Shown here: positions 23,051 to 36,616 of the stretch, in pieces | Numbering within the stretch: position 1 is the stretch's first letter | Layout of the letters: each line of letters starts with the position of its first letter | Source: Prinia subflava | Lineage: Eukaryota > Chordata > Aves > Passeriformes > Cisticolidae | NCBI RefSeq assembly: GCF_021018805.1 | Contig: NC_086253.1 | Coordinates: forward strand, 33,853,583-33,917,582 | Direction: 5' to 3' | DNA: 64,000 nucleotides | Position numbers and translations under genes: made by a program | The notes under the pieces: generated by a model | The model's input: only the letters and a program-made list of their open reading frames with translations | Told to the model about the DNA's origin: nothing | Databases searched by the model: none

Positions 23051-26000
23051 TTTCTGAAAACATGTACCTGTATAGCAGCACCATATGTTTGTTCATCTAT
23101 ACTTTTCAGTTATCTCTATTTTCATCAATAGGTTTACTCCATAGAGGAGAAAAACCCCAAAGACATAACTATGGATGATATTTCTGGTTCTATAGCACTA
23201 CATTTTGAAATGTAGCACTGAAAAGTATGTTCATTTGAGCCCATATACCTTCCAAGAGCCAATAATTTTTTTTAAAGCAGCATTCTTTCAAAAATAAATA
23301 TTTATTCTTCTCAGACTAAAGCCTCAGGAAAGATAAGGATTTTTCTCCTTGGACAAGAATGTTTCAAGTACTTGCTGTTAAGGTCAAACTTGTACACACA
23401 AGAATATTATTGAGATAGTTACATGCAAGTAATTGAGGGAAAAGTTTGGTGAACATTTGAAAATGAGTTGTGAAGCCTTTCATGGTTAAACCAGAGTGAG
23501 ATTTAAACCACAAAGAACATCCAAACTTTTCCCTCCCATTATTATTCAACAGCTCATTTCTTTTTTAAGGCACATAAATGTTCCCACTGGTGACTGCAAT
23601 AGGATGCCTTGTAACCCTGTCTGCAGCAGATATGAATAATGCCTCAGATTGCCAGCTAGGCAGATGGAGAGATGTTATTTCTGTTCCTCAGGTGAGGAGC
23701 AAGCACTAGTAATGAACACTAGACAGAGCTGTAGAGATGCAGCAGTTCTAGAAAATGCAAACTGGACTTCAATCATCAACAGTGGAAAATGAGCAAACCA
23801 TCCCCCCTTGGTAGGGCCTCTCCAATATTTTCTGCATAAACTTAGTTTTGAACTGAAGGAATCAACTTCAAATGGATCTTTAAACAAGTAGGAGTTGTAC
23901 ATCAGGCTCTATGAAGACCACAACTTAAATTTTAAAAAAATGTTTATATCAACTTCCTCTGTCCAATCACAAAGGAAAAATAATGATCCATAGTAACAGA
24001 ATGAAGAGGGTGACAGTGTCAGTAATACTCAGGTTACGTATTCCTAATTTGACTTGGATTTAGCATCACTTGACTTGGATAAGCAAAGGTTCTTTCAAAG
24101 CAAAATTACTCCATTCTATTAAGATAGCTTAATTTAAAACCAATTAATTGAACTTGAAACAAATTACTGCAAGTGCATAGTTATAAATTTATTTTAAAAC
24201 CCCAATGAACGAGCAGTTTATTTCCTCCTATTTTTAAAGATCTGAGTGACTACCCACACTGGGGGGAAATTCTGTGGTCTCACCCAGTGGAACCACACAA
24301 ATGGCAGGATGGCACGCTCCACCCAAGGACATTCCTGTCACTGAAACAGTCACAGCCCTGTAGCATAGAAGAGGAAGCTGTGCTGGCTTTAATCACACTG
24401 CTATTCATGAAATGCACTCTTTCTGGCTCACTGCCAGACAAGTTTGATGCACTTAAACTCAGGGAAAAAAAAAAAAATGTCAGAACAGTAATTCAAAATC
24501 AAAACGTCAGAACTGATTTTATGCCTTGGAAGTTTTGTTTGTTCTTTTGGCAAGAACATGCTTCATAACATGCAATGTTATGCATGTCTTTGTAATTATA
24601 CAGAGGATATATATTATACGTGGGATACAGGTGATAGACCAATTTTTTTAAAATTTAGATATTTTCACGTTACGTCTGCTATCAAGCAGTTCTGCCAAAT
24701 TTTAACAGTCTGCTTAAACAGAAGGAAACTATTACTTTATCAGCAGTAGATCTTATTTCCCTAAAATACATGGAATTACAATCCCACCAGAAAATCCCCC
24801 TGGGAAGGGGAAGACTCCCTGACACCCCACTGCTAGACATAAGAGAATGGGACATTTTACTACAGGATTAACAATATGTGGAAGCAATAGTTTCCCAATA
24901 TCTCCTCTTGCCAAACAAAATAATAGCCTTGACTGGCTCTAGAACAACCCACATGTAAATTGTATTCAGTCGGAGACAGTTGCATTCAGGCAACACAGAG
25001 AACAAACTCTGAAGAACAATACTCTCAAGAGGTCCCTCTAAAAAACCAAGCCAGTTATGCTAGATTGCTACTTGAGGAGGACACATACCAAGAGGACACA
25101 AAATCACTACATACTTTTCATTCTGAAGAGAGAACCCTCATCTGCTTAAACATATGCCCACATTATTTCAGTTTGTAACTGTTGCAGAATCACCATCTCA
25201 GAAGAGAGGCTGTCCCAAGGGAAACTGGCTGACCTGGCAAGAGATGAGGACCAGAGACCTAAGATCTGTGGGAAAGAGAACAGGGGAGAGCTGCATGCCA
25301 CAGCTGGAGCTGTGTAACAGCTCTCCTTTTTGTCCGTGATGGTTTCTACCATGTCACCTCAAACCCACAGTCCCCACCATTAGACATTCACATGATCTCT
25401 TTACCCAGTCTGGTACTCACTCAATCCTGCACAGTCTATCTGATGTACTAAGCCCACCCAAACACTACCTGTCTCCAGATGACATGAAGGCAGACACACC
25501 ATGTTCTAGCAGGTTAGGTGAGCTGTGAGTTATCAAAGGTCCAGTGAGCCAGTACAAAGTAGGAAGAACAAGGCACCTGGCGAAAGATCTTTTTTCTGGC
25601 AACAGTAAACCTACTTACAGATCTAATAATCCATTGCATTCTGAGATATGGATCTACTCCTCAATACTGTGTACCTTCTCCTTCATATAGTAACTGACAA
25701 GAATATTCCCGAAACTGGAAACCTGGACTACCAGACAGGAGGCAACGAAACTGCAGCGGCTGAGCCCTGCAAAGGGCAGCGGTGACTGGGGCAGAACTAC
25801 TGCTCCATGTCATGGTTGAAATCAATACTCTGTGTCAAGGTGGCAATTTCTCTGCCTGAAACAGTAAGTGATGAAAAGATAACCCCACTACACCTGACAT
25901 CTCTGGGTATCACGCATAATAATTGCAGACTACCTCTTCCAGCCAAATGAACTCCACCTTTAAGAGAGTTGTGCAGAGAAACGCCTAAACCCAACAGCTG

Positions 26001-29000
26001 GCTACATTCAGGATCCCTCATCACTGGAACTTCTCCTGAACCTAGCTGCTGAAGAAAATGTGCAAGCTAAATACAGATTGGTTCTTCAACAGTCCTCAAT
26101 ACTTTTGCTTTGACAGGATTACATCCTATTCCATGGAGGGGGTTTGAGAAGGAGGAGATATCTTGAAAGTATCCTACTGCATGCTGAGGGCAAGCTCCTG
26201 GTTAAGGGCTGCAGGCAAACCAAACTAGAGACAGGTGCAGCAGAGGAGAATCAAGATTTTAATGATAACTTGCACAAAAATGTCTCAAGATGGCACAAAC
26301 AAAACCAAGAACAACCCCTAGACATATAATATCAGAGGAGGAAAAATGTTGTTGGATACCAACTACCACAGGATAGTATGGAGTTAGCTAAGTGGTGGCT
26401 GATGAAAGCAATTTTATCAACAACATTACATAATCACTATAGATATGTTTATTGTACAAGTATATCCCACATTACTTGATAAACAAACTGGCTTTCAATC
26501 CTCCAGTACTTTTGCCTGCAATCAAACAAAAACACACTTAGGAAAAGAAAGTGCAAATATTACTTCATTGTACTTCAGTGGGCATAACAGATTTTGCAGG
26601 CAACTGGGATGCAAGTCTAAATGTTTAGCAAAGGAGCAAAAGCACTAGTGCTAGTTTCAGGGAGAATAACCAAGTGTGACTAGGCTGTCTTAAGGAATGT
26701 ACTTTATTGTTCATATAGCATTTGCTTTCTGAATTTTTTTTCTTATTCCTTTTCTCCCCCTGCTTTTTAAAATACTTGCAATTCAAACTCAACAATAAAA
26801 GCTGTTTGTATTCAAAAATTTGTGGAAGGTTTCACAAGTAAATATTGCATCATTTCCTACTGACATTTTTGTTCAATAGGTGCATAAAAATAAAGAATTG
26901 CACATTACAGAGGCAGCAGTTTCATTAACACCATGCAAGACAAAAAGATGACATATTAAAAATGATCTAACACATTGCTGGATACTCAAAGAAAATCACA
27001 TTCTATCACAATTAAATGGATATATGTTCTAAAGAAAGACATGGATGAAAACTAGATTATTTAGAGTATGTTCAAAACTGACCTCTCTACAGTTTGTTTC
27101 TTGCCATCAAACTTTCACCTCTCTTTTCCAGACACTCTCTTCACATTTCCATAAAATAATTTTGTGCTTGAATTTGGGCAATGAGAAAAAATGATAACTT
27201 TTTCCAGCTATACTCTCCAAGTATGAGCAGATTTCAAAAAAAGGTTAATTCAAAGATTTTTACTATTAGTTTCCTCTAGATATGGGGCAGAATATGCTTA
27301 TCTGTTTCAGAGTGAAACGCAGTAGAAACTCAGAGAATTTTGTTCTATATTATCAAGCAAGTAGGCTGTTTGACAATATGGAACTAAGGCTAAGGCTGCT
27401 AAGGCTAACAGAACAAAGACATAAGAAAAAGATGCAAGTATGATCTTTACATAAATGCCAGCAGGTAAAACCATCTCTAATCCAGAGCCTTCACTACTTG
27501 AGCCCTCCTTCTATAGCAGCATGCATCAGATTACGCTAATCCCTTCCTACAGCCAGAATGCAGAGAAAATACCTACAGAAAAGATTCAAGGTAAGACATA
27601 TCACACTTGGGTTTCTGCCATGGGCGTGTGCTGGCAGTAAAGAGTCTTCACAATTGATTGCATGCCACCACTTGCTTAGAAGATGGTGGTAGGTCATGGG
27701 AACAAACAGGGAAAATTTGTGATGATACACCATGTGACTCCCTCAAGCTATTGGTAATTGCAGACTCATGGTGAGATTTTCAGATTCTTCCTTTTCTGAA
27801 AATCAATCTGGCCTACTTTTATAGATGCAGATGTACTTGACTCCCAGGCTGGAGCAGTCTATCCACAAAAATCCCTGTGTTAGGTAAACCAGTTGCACAA
27901 GCATCAACTAGCATGAAAGCCTTTAATATTACAACAAGAAATAGAACTCTTGTAGTTAAAATATTGTGCTCAAAATGTGAAACAATGTATGTAAATAGCT
28001 AGGCTTTTCACTTTTTTTTTAGCATCACTGACTCAATTTTCCTTTTCTTTGTGGATGAAACAATGATGGAAGGATGCTTCTGGGAAAGACACATTCATGC
28101 TTCTAAAAGGGGGCAAAGTTAAGTAGGGGGGAACTGCAGAAGCAGAGAAGGTAGTTGTCCAACTCCATTTTGAAGAAAAGTGCCAGGTGGAGTGCAGGGA
28201 GACGAATCATCATATTGAGTACAAAGTACAGAATGGCAAAAAGAAAGTGATGTGATGGTCTGAAAATGTACTAGGCTAGGAAAATCTATTCTTTCCTATC
28301 ATTATCTTTCAAATGCTCATTTCCATTCTGCTGCCTTTGCCACCAAACATAACTAAAAGCAGAGTATTTGTTTTATGAGTTAACTATATCAATGCAATGA
28401 AGAAAAAAAATTGCCTTGTTATTGCTGAGACTTAGCTGAGAAGATAAGAATTGAAATAAAGGGGGTAAGTTATTTAGGAACTGATAAGGTGCTGAAGTCA
28501 AGAAGAACTCATCGCAGTATGGGATTCCCTTAGACTATGCATGTGAAACCAGAAGTTTCCTTTTCTTTCTGTCATTACCTCCACAACTGCTCATTTAAAC
28601 ATACCACACATTGATCCAGATCAGGAAACCGGGGAAGCCGAGGGAAGGAGAGGAGGTGGAAAAACAAGCACACCACAGGAAGCAGAGTGCTTCCCTGTTG
28701 TCCATGTTTATTGCATGTCCTCATGCGGACACAATGTGGGGACAGGAACCAGAGTAAGCAAGGACTGCGACTTCAGCTGACACCAGCACCTGAGAAGTGC
28801 ACCTGGAAATCAGAGTCTCAGAGTTTTCACTCTTTCCTGGCAAGCCTGCACATGGAACAGATGAAAATTCAAGGGCGCAATTTCAAAATGCCTTTAACCA
28901 CTGCTACTATGAAAAGTAGCTATCCGCCATCTCTTCCACCTGACTGTTCATTCATATCCCCAGGTCACCTTCCTTTTCTCGCTTGCATAAATAGAGGTGG

Positions 29001-29762
29001 GGAAAGGAGAACAAATAGCAACTTTTTTTTTCCCCATACCAGATTAGTTTCAACTTGAATCAGCTCCCTGATCTGATTCACTGTCTGGCCATGCAAATGC
29101 TCATGGCATATAAGTATAAGCAAAAACATTGCAGGGAGAGAACAAAAGGCCAGAGGTAGCAATAGAGCAGGACCAATACTTTCAAAGATTATATCAGCTT
29201 AAAGGTGTTTGCAAATCCAAGCTCTAAGAGCATAAGTGTTTGCATCTCAGACACTTAATGCTTGATGTGGAAAACCCTACAGAAAAACTAGAAAAAAATT
29301 GAACATGATGACTTTGCCTGCAGATATATGAAATAAAGTGGAATAATAGTTTTATGTTATTTTCAGTGTTGCCTTGAGTTCCTAACCATGTTGTTTAGTG
29401 AAGTTAGCAAATCTTAGCAAATTAGCTGAAGTAGATGAACACATGAGAACAGGTATGCAATACTGATTACAGGAGTCAACAGCGTAAGTCATAAAATCTT
29501 TGAACTCTTCCTAAACCACAGAAATAAGAATCCTGCACAAAACAAACTCCTCAGATCCTGCTCACCAAATAATATTCTTTCAGTCATCCTCTAACAAAGG
29601 GCACTACTGAAGCACAGGGTAAGTTCTTACAGTATTAGCTACCCACATCATATGCATGTTCTGCCTTGCCAGATGGTCTGTAATCTGGTCTCCCTTGAAG
29701 CTGAAAGCATCGCATTAAAACTCCTAATTGGGGTAATATATTCATAAGGTACTGACCTCAGT

Positions 29763-29800
29763 CAGTGCTTCTCAAAGTGGGTTACATAATCCAAAAGGAT
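29763..29800. repeat. Possible hAT terminal inverted repeat
   Basis: CAGTGCTTCTCAAAGTGGG closely resembles the terminus of Charlie-type hAT elements (CAGTG.TTCTCAAA). The matching opposite terminus and the 8-base target duplication were not located, so this may be a fragment or chance. Confidence 0.25.
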
Positions 29801-31633
29801 CACGAGAAATCCCTAACGCTATTGAAAAACCAAAAGTGTATTTGGAGGCAAAAAAAATTAAAATATAGAAAAATATAGAAAATGTGAGATAATAATAGAA
29901 CTAAATTATCCTTAAATATATTGACACCAAAGCAAGAGTAGGCTTTTCTCAGGTTTATGTGAGAGAAGGGAAGAAAAAAGATCAAGATAAATAATTGTAC
30001 AGATGAGGAAAATATTTTGAAAAAATAATACATGTATTGATTTACATAATTTTTGAAAAAAAAAGCTTTATAGAAATTCAGTAGAGGTTTTAGAACTTTG
30101 CAGGATGCAGGCTAATATTGCTTTCTCTAAATTATTGGGAGTTTTGTCAATATCCATTCCAGTAAGTACCTATCTGATCATTAACAGAAACTCCACCCTT
30201 ATCATTTTCAATCTCACATTTTTAGAGAAAAGGAGGGAACAACCATGAGTAGCAATCTGCTCCTCATAGCTCACTGGTTTGGTTTTAGAAATGTAACAAA
30301 ATTGGAGCCATTGCAGTAAAACTGGTCCAAGTCCTGTGGACAACCTGAAACTTCACAGCTGGATCAAATATAGCTTTTTAGAGAAGCACACAGTAGGAAC
30401 AACACTAGAAAAACAAATGAGAAAAAGGACAGATAAGAGAGAAGCTGCTCAGAAAATTAATTATGGGATGCAAAAGGATAGAATCAGTGGGCCTTCCCTC
30501 AAACATTTTGCTGAAATAAATCCAGCCAGACGTTGGTGAACATGAAGCATTGTTAGTCACTTCTCCCTACCTAACACTCGGGAGCAGATTTCTTCCCAAG
30601 GTGCTATCCCTCAAGCTGCTGTTCATGAGTCCTGAAATTCTACTTTATCCAACCTGTTTTTCAGGCATCTATCTGTTCTTCCTCCTAGCAGTAGGTACAG
30701 TTTTTCTCCCTCATTCGGCTTCTTTGTCCTGTAGCAGAGAGAATTAACAAAACTACTTTCAAGAGTGTAAAAGCATCTTCCCTGTTCTAACATAGCCACT
30801 GTCCTGATGGAATTTTTACAGTTCAAATCCAAAAAGCATACTCAGCACATCTAACTTATTACAAAGCTAATAAAGCACTAAGCAGATACAAAAACTGTTT
30901 TCTAGAAAGTCTTTTCTCCACTAATTTCAAGTGACCTCCATACCTCAATAGCATCAAAACATTGCATGCACCCTAGACAGATGAAGTAGAAGTTATAATC
31001 TCCATATCTGGCACATCAAACAAATGACCTACTTGTAAGATTCTTAGAGAGTCTACCACCCAGCAACTGAACAGTGCTCTCACCAAAACACTGTGCAAAA
31101 TACAGTGTACAAAACTAAAATACACCACTTTACAATATAGGTTTCACTGAAATTGCTACAATGGAATACATATATTAATATAAGAGGAATAAAGTGCACT
31201 GCTGAACGAACAAGGGATAGAAACTACCTTTAAGTATACTAACATTTCAAACCATGAATAGCTCCTAATATTCAGGAATTCACCTTCAATGCACAGGCAT
31301 AACATGTAAGAGTAAAGAAAGCATTTAAATTCTTTCTAAAAAAACACCAGGCAACAAGAGGCTTTTAAAACTGATTAAAAGTTTTGAACACGAATGAAAT
31401 AAAAAGAGCACAATCGTCAGAGCATACTGATCTGAAAGCACTCTTAAAACATCCAGAAATGCAACTGGCTTCTCAAAATTTTACAGGTGTATGCCCTATA
31501 ATTTTGGCCAAAGCAGAAGTTAGAGACAAGTTTAAGCTGATAACTGCATTTAGATCCAGAAGAAAACCCTTTACTTTCTTCACCTTTTGAATTCAGTTAA
31601 GGATGCTTGTATGTTTAAAAATTCATGAGTGTC

Positions 31634-31673
31634 TAACCCTATATATGTATATATATAACCCTATATATATGTA
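31634..31673. repeat. Short tandem duplication with TA-rich core
   Basis: TAACCCTATATATGTA recurs about 22 bases later as TAACCCTATATATATGTA. Confidence 0.75.
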
Positions 31674-32537
31674 AGATCAGAGGACCTTCATTGCAAAGCA
31701 AGGCTGTCAGAGCACAAATGAGGTTACTGGGTGGGATTCAGTTCAGTACTGGGTGTCTATCTGCAGGTACTCAACAAGCACAGCTGATATCTAATGTCCC
31801 ATTCTAGTTACCAGAGTTCCAATCCAACCCAAGCAAAGGAGGTTAAATCATCTCATCTGCAAAGCAGACACCCAACCAGTCAGCCACATCACATTTTACA
31901 TTACACCAGCTGTACTGACTAGAGAGCTATTGACTGCAGAAGTGGCTGAGCCAGGGTAGGGTGGATTCACTTGCCATACACTTGAGACGCTGTTCAGAAG
32001 GCCACTGGTCTCTCACTGTCCATGCCACATCTACTGACCTTGTGCAGTTGCCTCTGCTAACTTTAAGCATCTGAAATGGCTGTAGATACCTTCTAATTTT
32101 TAGGTAAGTATAGGTACTGCTAGCACAGATGCAGGTACCTAGATTCAGATGTTGATCTCAAATAGAATCTTTGCTATTGCACTGTTAAAGACTATTTCTG
32201 GGAAAATAAAAAAACATATCAGTATGGAGTAATAAATGTATAAAGAGAAAATAGAAATGCTTTCAGGAATATATTCATTTCAGCAGGTCTAAATAGCACT
32301 GTATTTCACATTTTGTTAGTTTTACATGGTTTAGACAATTACCATGTAATTAGAAGTATACGTAGAAACAGATGTAGCCCTTTTGTACCAGCAGATTTTC
32401 TTGTACGCATTTTCAAGGCAATAATGTTATACCAAAGGGCAAATTTTCCCCAGTATTTTGATTCTAATCAAGAACTCTAAATCTAACCAAGATGAGTCAT
32501 CTTTTATAATCAGCATGGCAAACCAAAAAATACTTAC

Positions 32538-32647
32538 GGTTTATGTGATCGATATAGTATACACCAATCTGAGGATCATACGCAGCTTCCCATCCCCATG
32601 GCAATTCATCCCCAACACAATCCGCAAACGACAAGGGCTTTGTTAAC
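32538..32647 (-). CDS. WWC2: WWC2 exon 2: second WW domain (first two strands)
   Basis: This 110-base exon encodes [20 protein letters not shown] followed by [16 protein letters not shown] (estimated residues 45-80). It holds the linker after the first WW domain and most of the second: the first signature Trp in PWGWE, the DPQIG turn and the YYIDH strand. WW domains of this family bind PPxY motifs such as those in LATS kinases and angiomotins. The acceptor CCTTGTTGTAG and donor C|GTAAGT are both strong. The first base completes an Arg codon begun in exon 1, which is not in the window. The reading frame would stop soon after the donor if unspliced. Confidence 0.97.
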
Positions 32648-34443
32648 CTACAACAAGGAAACAATTCAATGATATAGCTTTTCTCTCTTCCATACATGTT
32701 TGTTATTCATATTAATTCCTATTATGACAGAAGCTAAAGAAACATAGAAAGGAGAAAAGAGAGCAAGTTGGTTTTTTTCCTCTAAAACTAGAACATATCA
32801 CTACAAACATTTTTCAGTACAGGAACTCAAGTGAGAAATCCACTGCAACACCCTTCACATTTGACAGTCTAAAATTAAGCAACAACCAACAGCTTTAAAA
32901 ACAATAAATTATCTATATTCCTATTGTCCCAGGAAAACTGAACCCTTCAACCTCGAGTTGGTGAAGAGAGCACAAGATTTCAAGATCACTGTTTCTAAAC
33001 AGATAGGAAAGTCAGAAAAGAGAATACAACCACCTAAGATGCAGTTAGAAGCACTTATAAATCCCTGCACTTGAATAAATCAAGCAGCAGCGTGCACAGA
33101 ATAGACATTTTACAAATAACATTTAACTTGCCTTAGATGTTCACATGGTGCTTTTGTAGGAAGACAGACTATTAAAATTTTTCACTTTAATAATAGAGCA
33201 CCTATTTGTTATAAGAACTAGAGTGATAAATATAATACATGGGCTCTTTTCCAACTGAGGCTGAGCAAAGCTTTACGTGATAATCTTTTGTCCTTTTTTA
33301 TAAAAAGAAATTATTGAGTTTCCTGTTGATAAATCCACAGATAAATGTCATCTCTAACATAGTGATCTATTTAATAGGAAGAACAAGAGATTTAAAGTTT
33401 TATTGTCACCACAGTGACAATAAGATTAAGTAGATATCTAGAGTTTAAAAAAATATCCTCAGAGTGACATGATGAAGAGCAGTTTGTGGGACACACAAGC
33501 ACCACTCCTTTGCTCACTGTTCACTAAGTTTTATCATCTATTTTTTTCATCTCACCATTAAAATTCTATACAAATAAAAAGCTAATTCGTATGTTTCAGG
33601 GTTTTTTTCTTTATTAATTCCTGACCAAAAGAAAGAGGTTTATTGACACTTTTGTGAGAAAAGACAAAAGAATAGTACATTTTACCTTTTACAAATTGAA
33701 TTGTATTTTGTGTACAAAACACCAGATAGAAAGTACTCTACAAAAATATTGGATTCTTTATGCAGCTGAAATAAAAATTCAAGCACAAATTTGATGTAGA
33801 AATCATTCCCCCACTATTATCTTTATCATCATCATCAATGGATATGATCCTCCAGTTCTTTAAGTTGAACCGTATTCCTCCAAGCTAGGTTTGCAGAAAT
33901 CACAAAGAATAAGGCTCTTAGGATTCAAAACACCTTGAATATTCTTTTTCAATTTACGTTTTTTAAATTGCAAACATGAATGCACTTCCTCATATTTCTC
34001 CAAAGTTTACATCATAATCCCGTGGAGGTTACTAACACTTTATTTGAGGTTCTAAACAAAATCGCAAGTATAACACAAATTCACTAATATATTGCCACTT
34101 ATAAACTGCTGTGTTAAACCACTAAACAGACCAAAAACTATCATAAAATATAGATGAAATTACCAATATGGAGTTACATTTGGATCACTAGGACACAAAA
34201 ACATGGATTACAAGCAGCACAAATAGGCTGTCAACCTGCCAGTGATTTCCAGGGACAGATGAGGTCTATAGCAAGCCAAATCTATGTTCTGTATCCTCTC
34301 ACACTGCTGACCTGCATTTTTAAATCCAGACACTGGCACAGCTCTGAGTGGAGCTGCTCCAAGGACTCTGCAGAAAGCCTATCTCTGACCTGCCACCTTG
34401 CTCCTCCTCTCTGGGCAGCAGCAGAGCTGCCATGGCCAGGATC

Positions 34444-34491
34444 CAGCTGTGCAGCTCGGCAGGCCAACAGCTGGCCCACCGCCTGCAGCTG
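34444..34491. promoter_or_regulatory. Cluster of three CAGCTG E-boxes
   Basis: CAGCTG occurs at 34444-34449, 34468-34473 and 34486-34491, inside a GC-richer island (about 34320-34500) within AT-rich intron 1. Clustered E-boxes are typical of bHLH-bound enhancers, but this is inference from motif density only. Confidence 0.25.
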
Positions 34492-36490
34492 GCTAGTGCT
34501 GCCATACCAAGCACAACACAGAGTGTTTAAAAAAAGAGTTTAAAAGCAGAGTTTCAGGTGGGTAGCATGCAGCAGACTGAACACAGGGCATCCATATCAA
34601 AGAGTTCCCAGGCCACTGATGATCAGGGGAAGCATTAGTCATGTAAAAGCAACAGCGCTTTTGTGAGGCTGGTTAGTCAGGTGAACAAGATGTGCCAGCT
34701 ACAAGGGCACATCTACCTGAGAGGAAAGTCGTGTCTCAAATTTGATTACAAGTGTAAATGTTTGTGAAACAAACTGAATAAAAATTAAAGTTCAGTGTCA
34801 TGCTTAGCCTTAACCTTAGCCTTAATATTAACTCAAAACTCAGTTCATGTAGTTCAAGTAGAAGTAATATTTGAAATGTCATATAGCAACATAGAAATCA
34901 TAATATGAACTCAAACTCATATAAACACTGCCAGATGGTTTTTTATGAACATTTAATACTTTCACCAAAGTTACACACCAGAGCTAGCAACAGTCATGAC
35001 ATGATTTTTAGATCACCTCTACAGGAGGAATACAAGCTCAGTACAATCCTGACTTTTCATCTCCACTCTACACCAATTTTATTTTTAATTAAACACTCAC
35101 TTCTTACTATAAAGAGCACATTCTCTAGGTTAGACGGCAGCCAACTTTGATCATGTAAATGTTCTGTCCAGGTGTCCTCACCTGTCCAAAACCAGATACC
35201 ATAGGAATAAGTAACAGCCATTCGCTCATCCCAGACACTCCATAAATTAGAGAAACACTAAAAAACTGTGGAGCAGTACTTGAGTGACCCACACTAGACC
35301 TTAAATAAAAATGAGAAGAAGAGGAAGACAGAGGTACAAATAGACAGGCAGTACAGGACAATTTGTTTTATGAGCCCTGCTCTGCTGGATCATGCTTGGA
35401 CATTGCATCCTTAACATCTGAACTATATCAGAGAACTATTTTAGAGTAGATTTTTAAAACATGAAGTTTGTACACGATAAGATGACAATTACTTAAAAGG
35501 GTAACATTTCCATGACTCCCTTTTTTGTTCCAAAGTCTTTTAATAGCACACCATTTTTGAGCCTGCTGTGTCATTTTACAATTGAACAGCAATCAGCACA
35601 AGGTGATTGATACCTGATTGCTTATGGCCTCAGAACTGTCTCAACATAACCACTATTTACTTTCAAAATACGTGTGACAAATGGATGAAATTAACACAAC
35701 ACAAAGCAAGAGGAAATTTGCAGGACAAAAGTTGAAAGCAGAAAGTTACAAGATGTAATTGGACAGGAAATAATATCTGGGAACAAGGACTGAAGGAATC
35801 TTGTCTGTGTGAAGATCATTATCTGTGACATAGCAACCTATGAAAGATGGACTGCCATTAGATTCATTAAACGCAAACCAAGAAAAATGAGGTTTATTGC
35901 ACCATAATAGAGGATTTAGTGCAGCATGTCTTGGGCACTGATATTCTGAGGTAGTTCATAGTACTGTTTCAGTTTGTAGCCATGCATTTACATATTCTTA
36001 AACAACCACCAATACTCTAAAAAAAGGATGACTTCGAAGTCCACTTCTAGTATCCAGTTAAGTTCAATTAGCTTAGAAAGGCTTGGATTTCTTTAATGTG
36101 TATCATTAAGTTCAAGTATTCTCAGCTAGGGAGACCTTTTTTTCTTTTAACCTTAGTGAACAAGAGGCAGGTGTGTGTAAGGAGAAGTGGCTATTTTAAG
36201 GAAAACCAGGAAGCATTCTGCAATTCCACTATGTAAACAATACATGATTATGTCAATCACTTCACAGATGCTTGGGGAGATTAAGGAGACAAGTATAGTT
36301 TAAAATCTGAAGAGCTCTTTTATTGTATCAAATCCACATTTTTATTTAAAGTTTTCAAAATGCAGAGTTAACTAGCAAAGCTCTTAAAACGCAGATTCTG
36401 CAATGATATATGTGCTATCGCTAACAGTTGTTCTTGCATCTACAGCCATGCTGTAAGAATAAGTCTGTATATGCAGCTAAAGTTAATAAC

Positions 36491-36616
36491 GAATCACAGA
36501 ACCACAGCATATTCTGAGTTGGAAGAGACCCAACAAGGATCATCGATTCAACTCTTAAGGGAATGGCCCACATGGGGATGGAACCCACAGCCTCGGTGTT
36601 AGGAGCACCATGCTTT
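36491..36616 (-). mobile_element. CR1 LINE 3' end fragment
   Basis: Starts with the inverted CR1 tail (GAATCACAGAACCACAGCAT), followed by a TTCTGAGTTGGAAGAGACCC-type segment and GATCATCGA. A stretch near AATGGCCCACATGGGGAT, common in neoavian CR1 copies, comes next. The copy is short, consistent with 5' truncation, and runs antisense to the plus strand. An A12G8 homopolymer block adjoins its right end. Confidence 0.85.

Larger units (their letters stand above)
20205..32537 (-). other. WWC2: WWC2 intron 2 (12.3 kb)
   Basis: The long intron splitting the second WW domain, with donor GTAAGT and acceptor CTCCTATAAAG. It contains an A8T9 palindrome at 20491-20507, a TA-rich microsatellite at 23014-23050, possible hAT-like debris near 22475-22540 and 29763, and a repeated TAACCCTATATATGTA unit near 31634-31673. 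The 24.8-26.4 kb stretch is somewhat less AT-rich, but I could not match it to any family. Confidence 0.82.

Noticed and set aside
24800..26400. Less AT-rich part of intron 2 as a possible retroviral LTR or lncRNA
   Set aside because: No paired terminal repeats, primer-binding site or conserved motif could be seen by eye.
107..32647. Assignment to WWC1 or WWC3 instead of WWC2
   Set aside because: Remembered WWC1 and WWC3 sequences differ clearly in exons 3, 7 and 11, while WWC2 matches nearly throughout.
34154..34543. 129-codon plus-strand frame in intron 1
   Set aside because: No recognisable domain; it spans a composition shift and overlaps equally open frames on the other strand.
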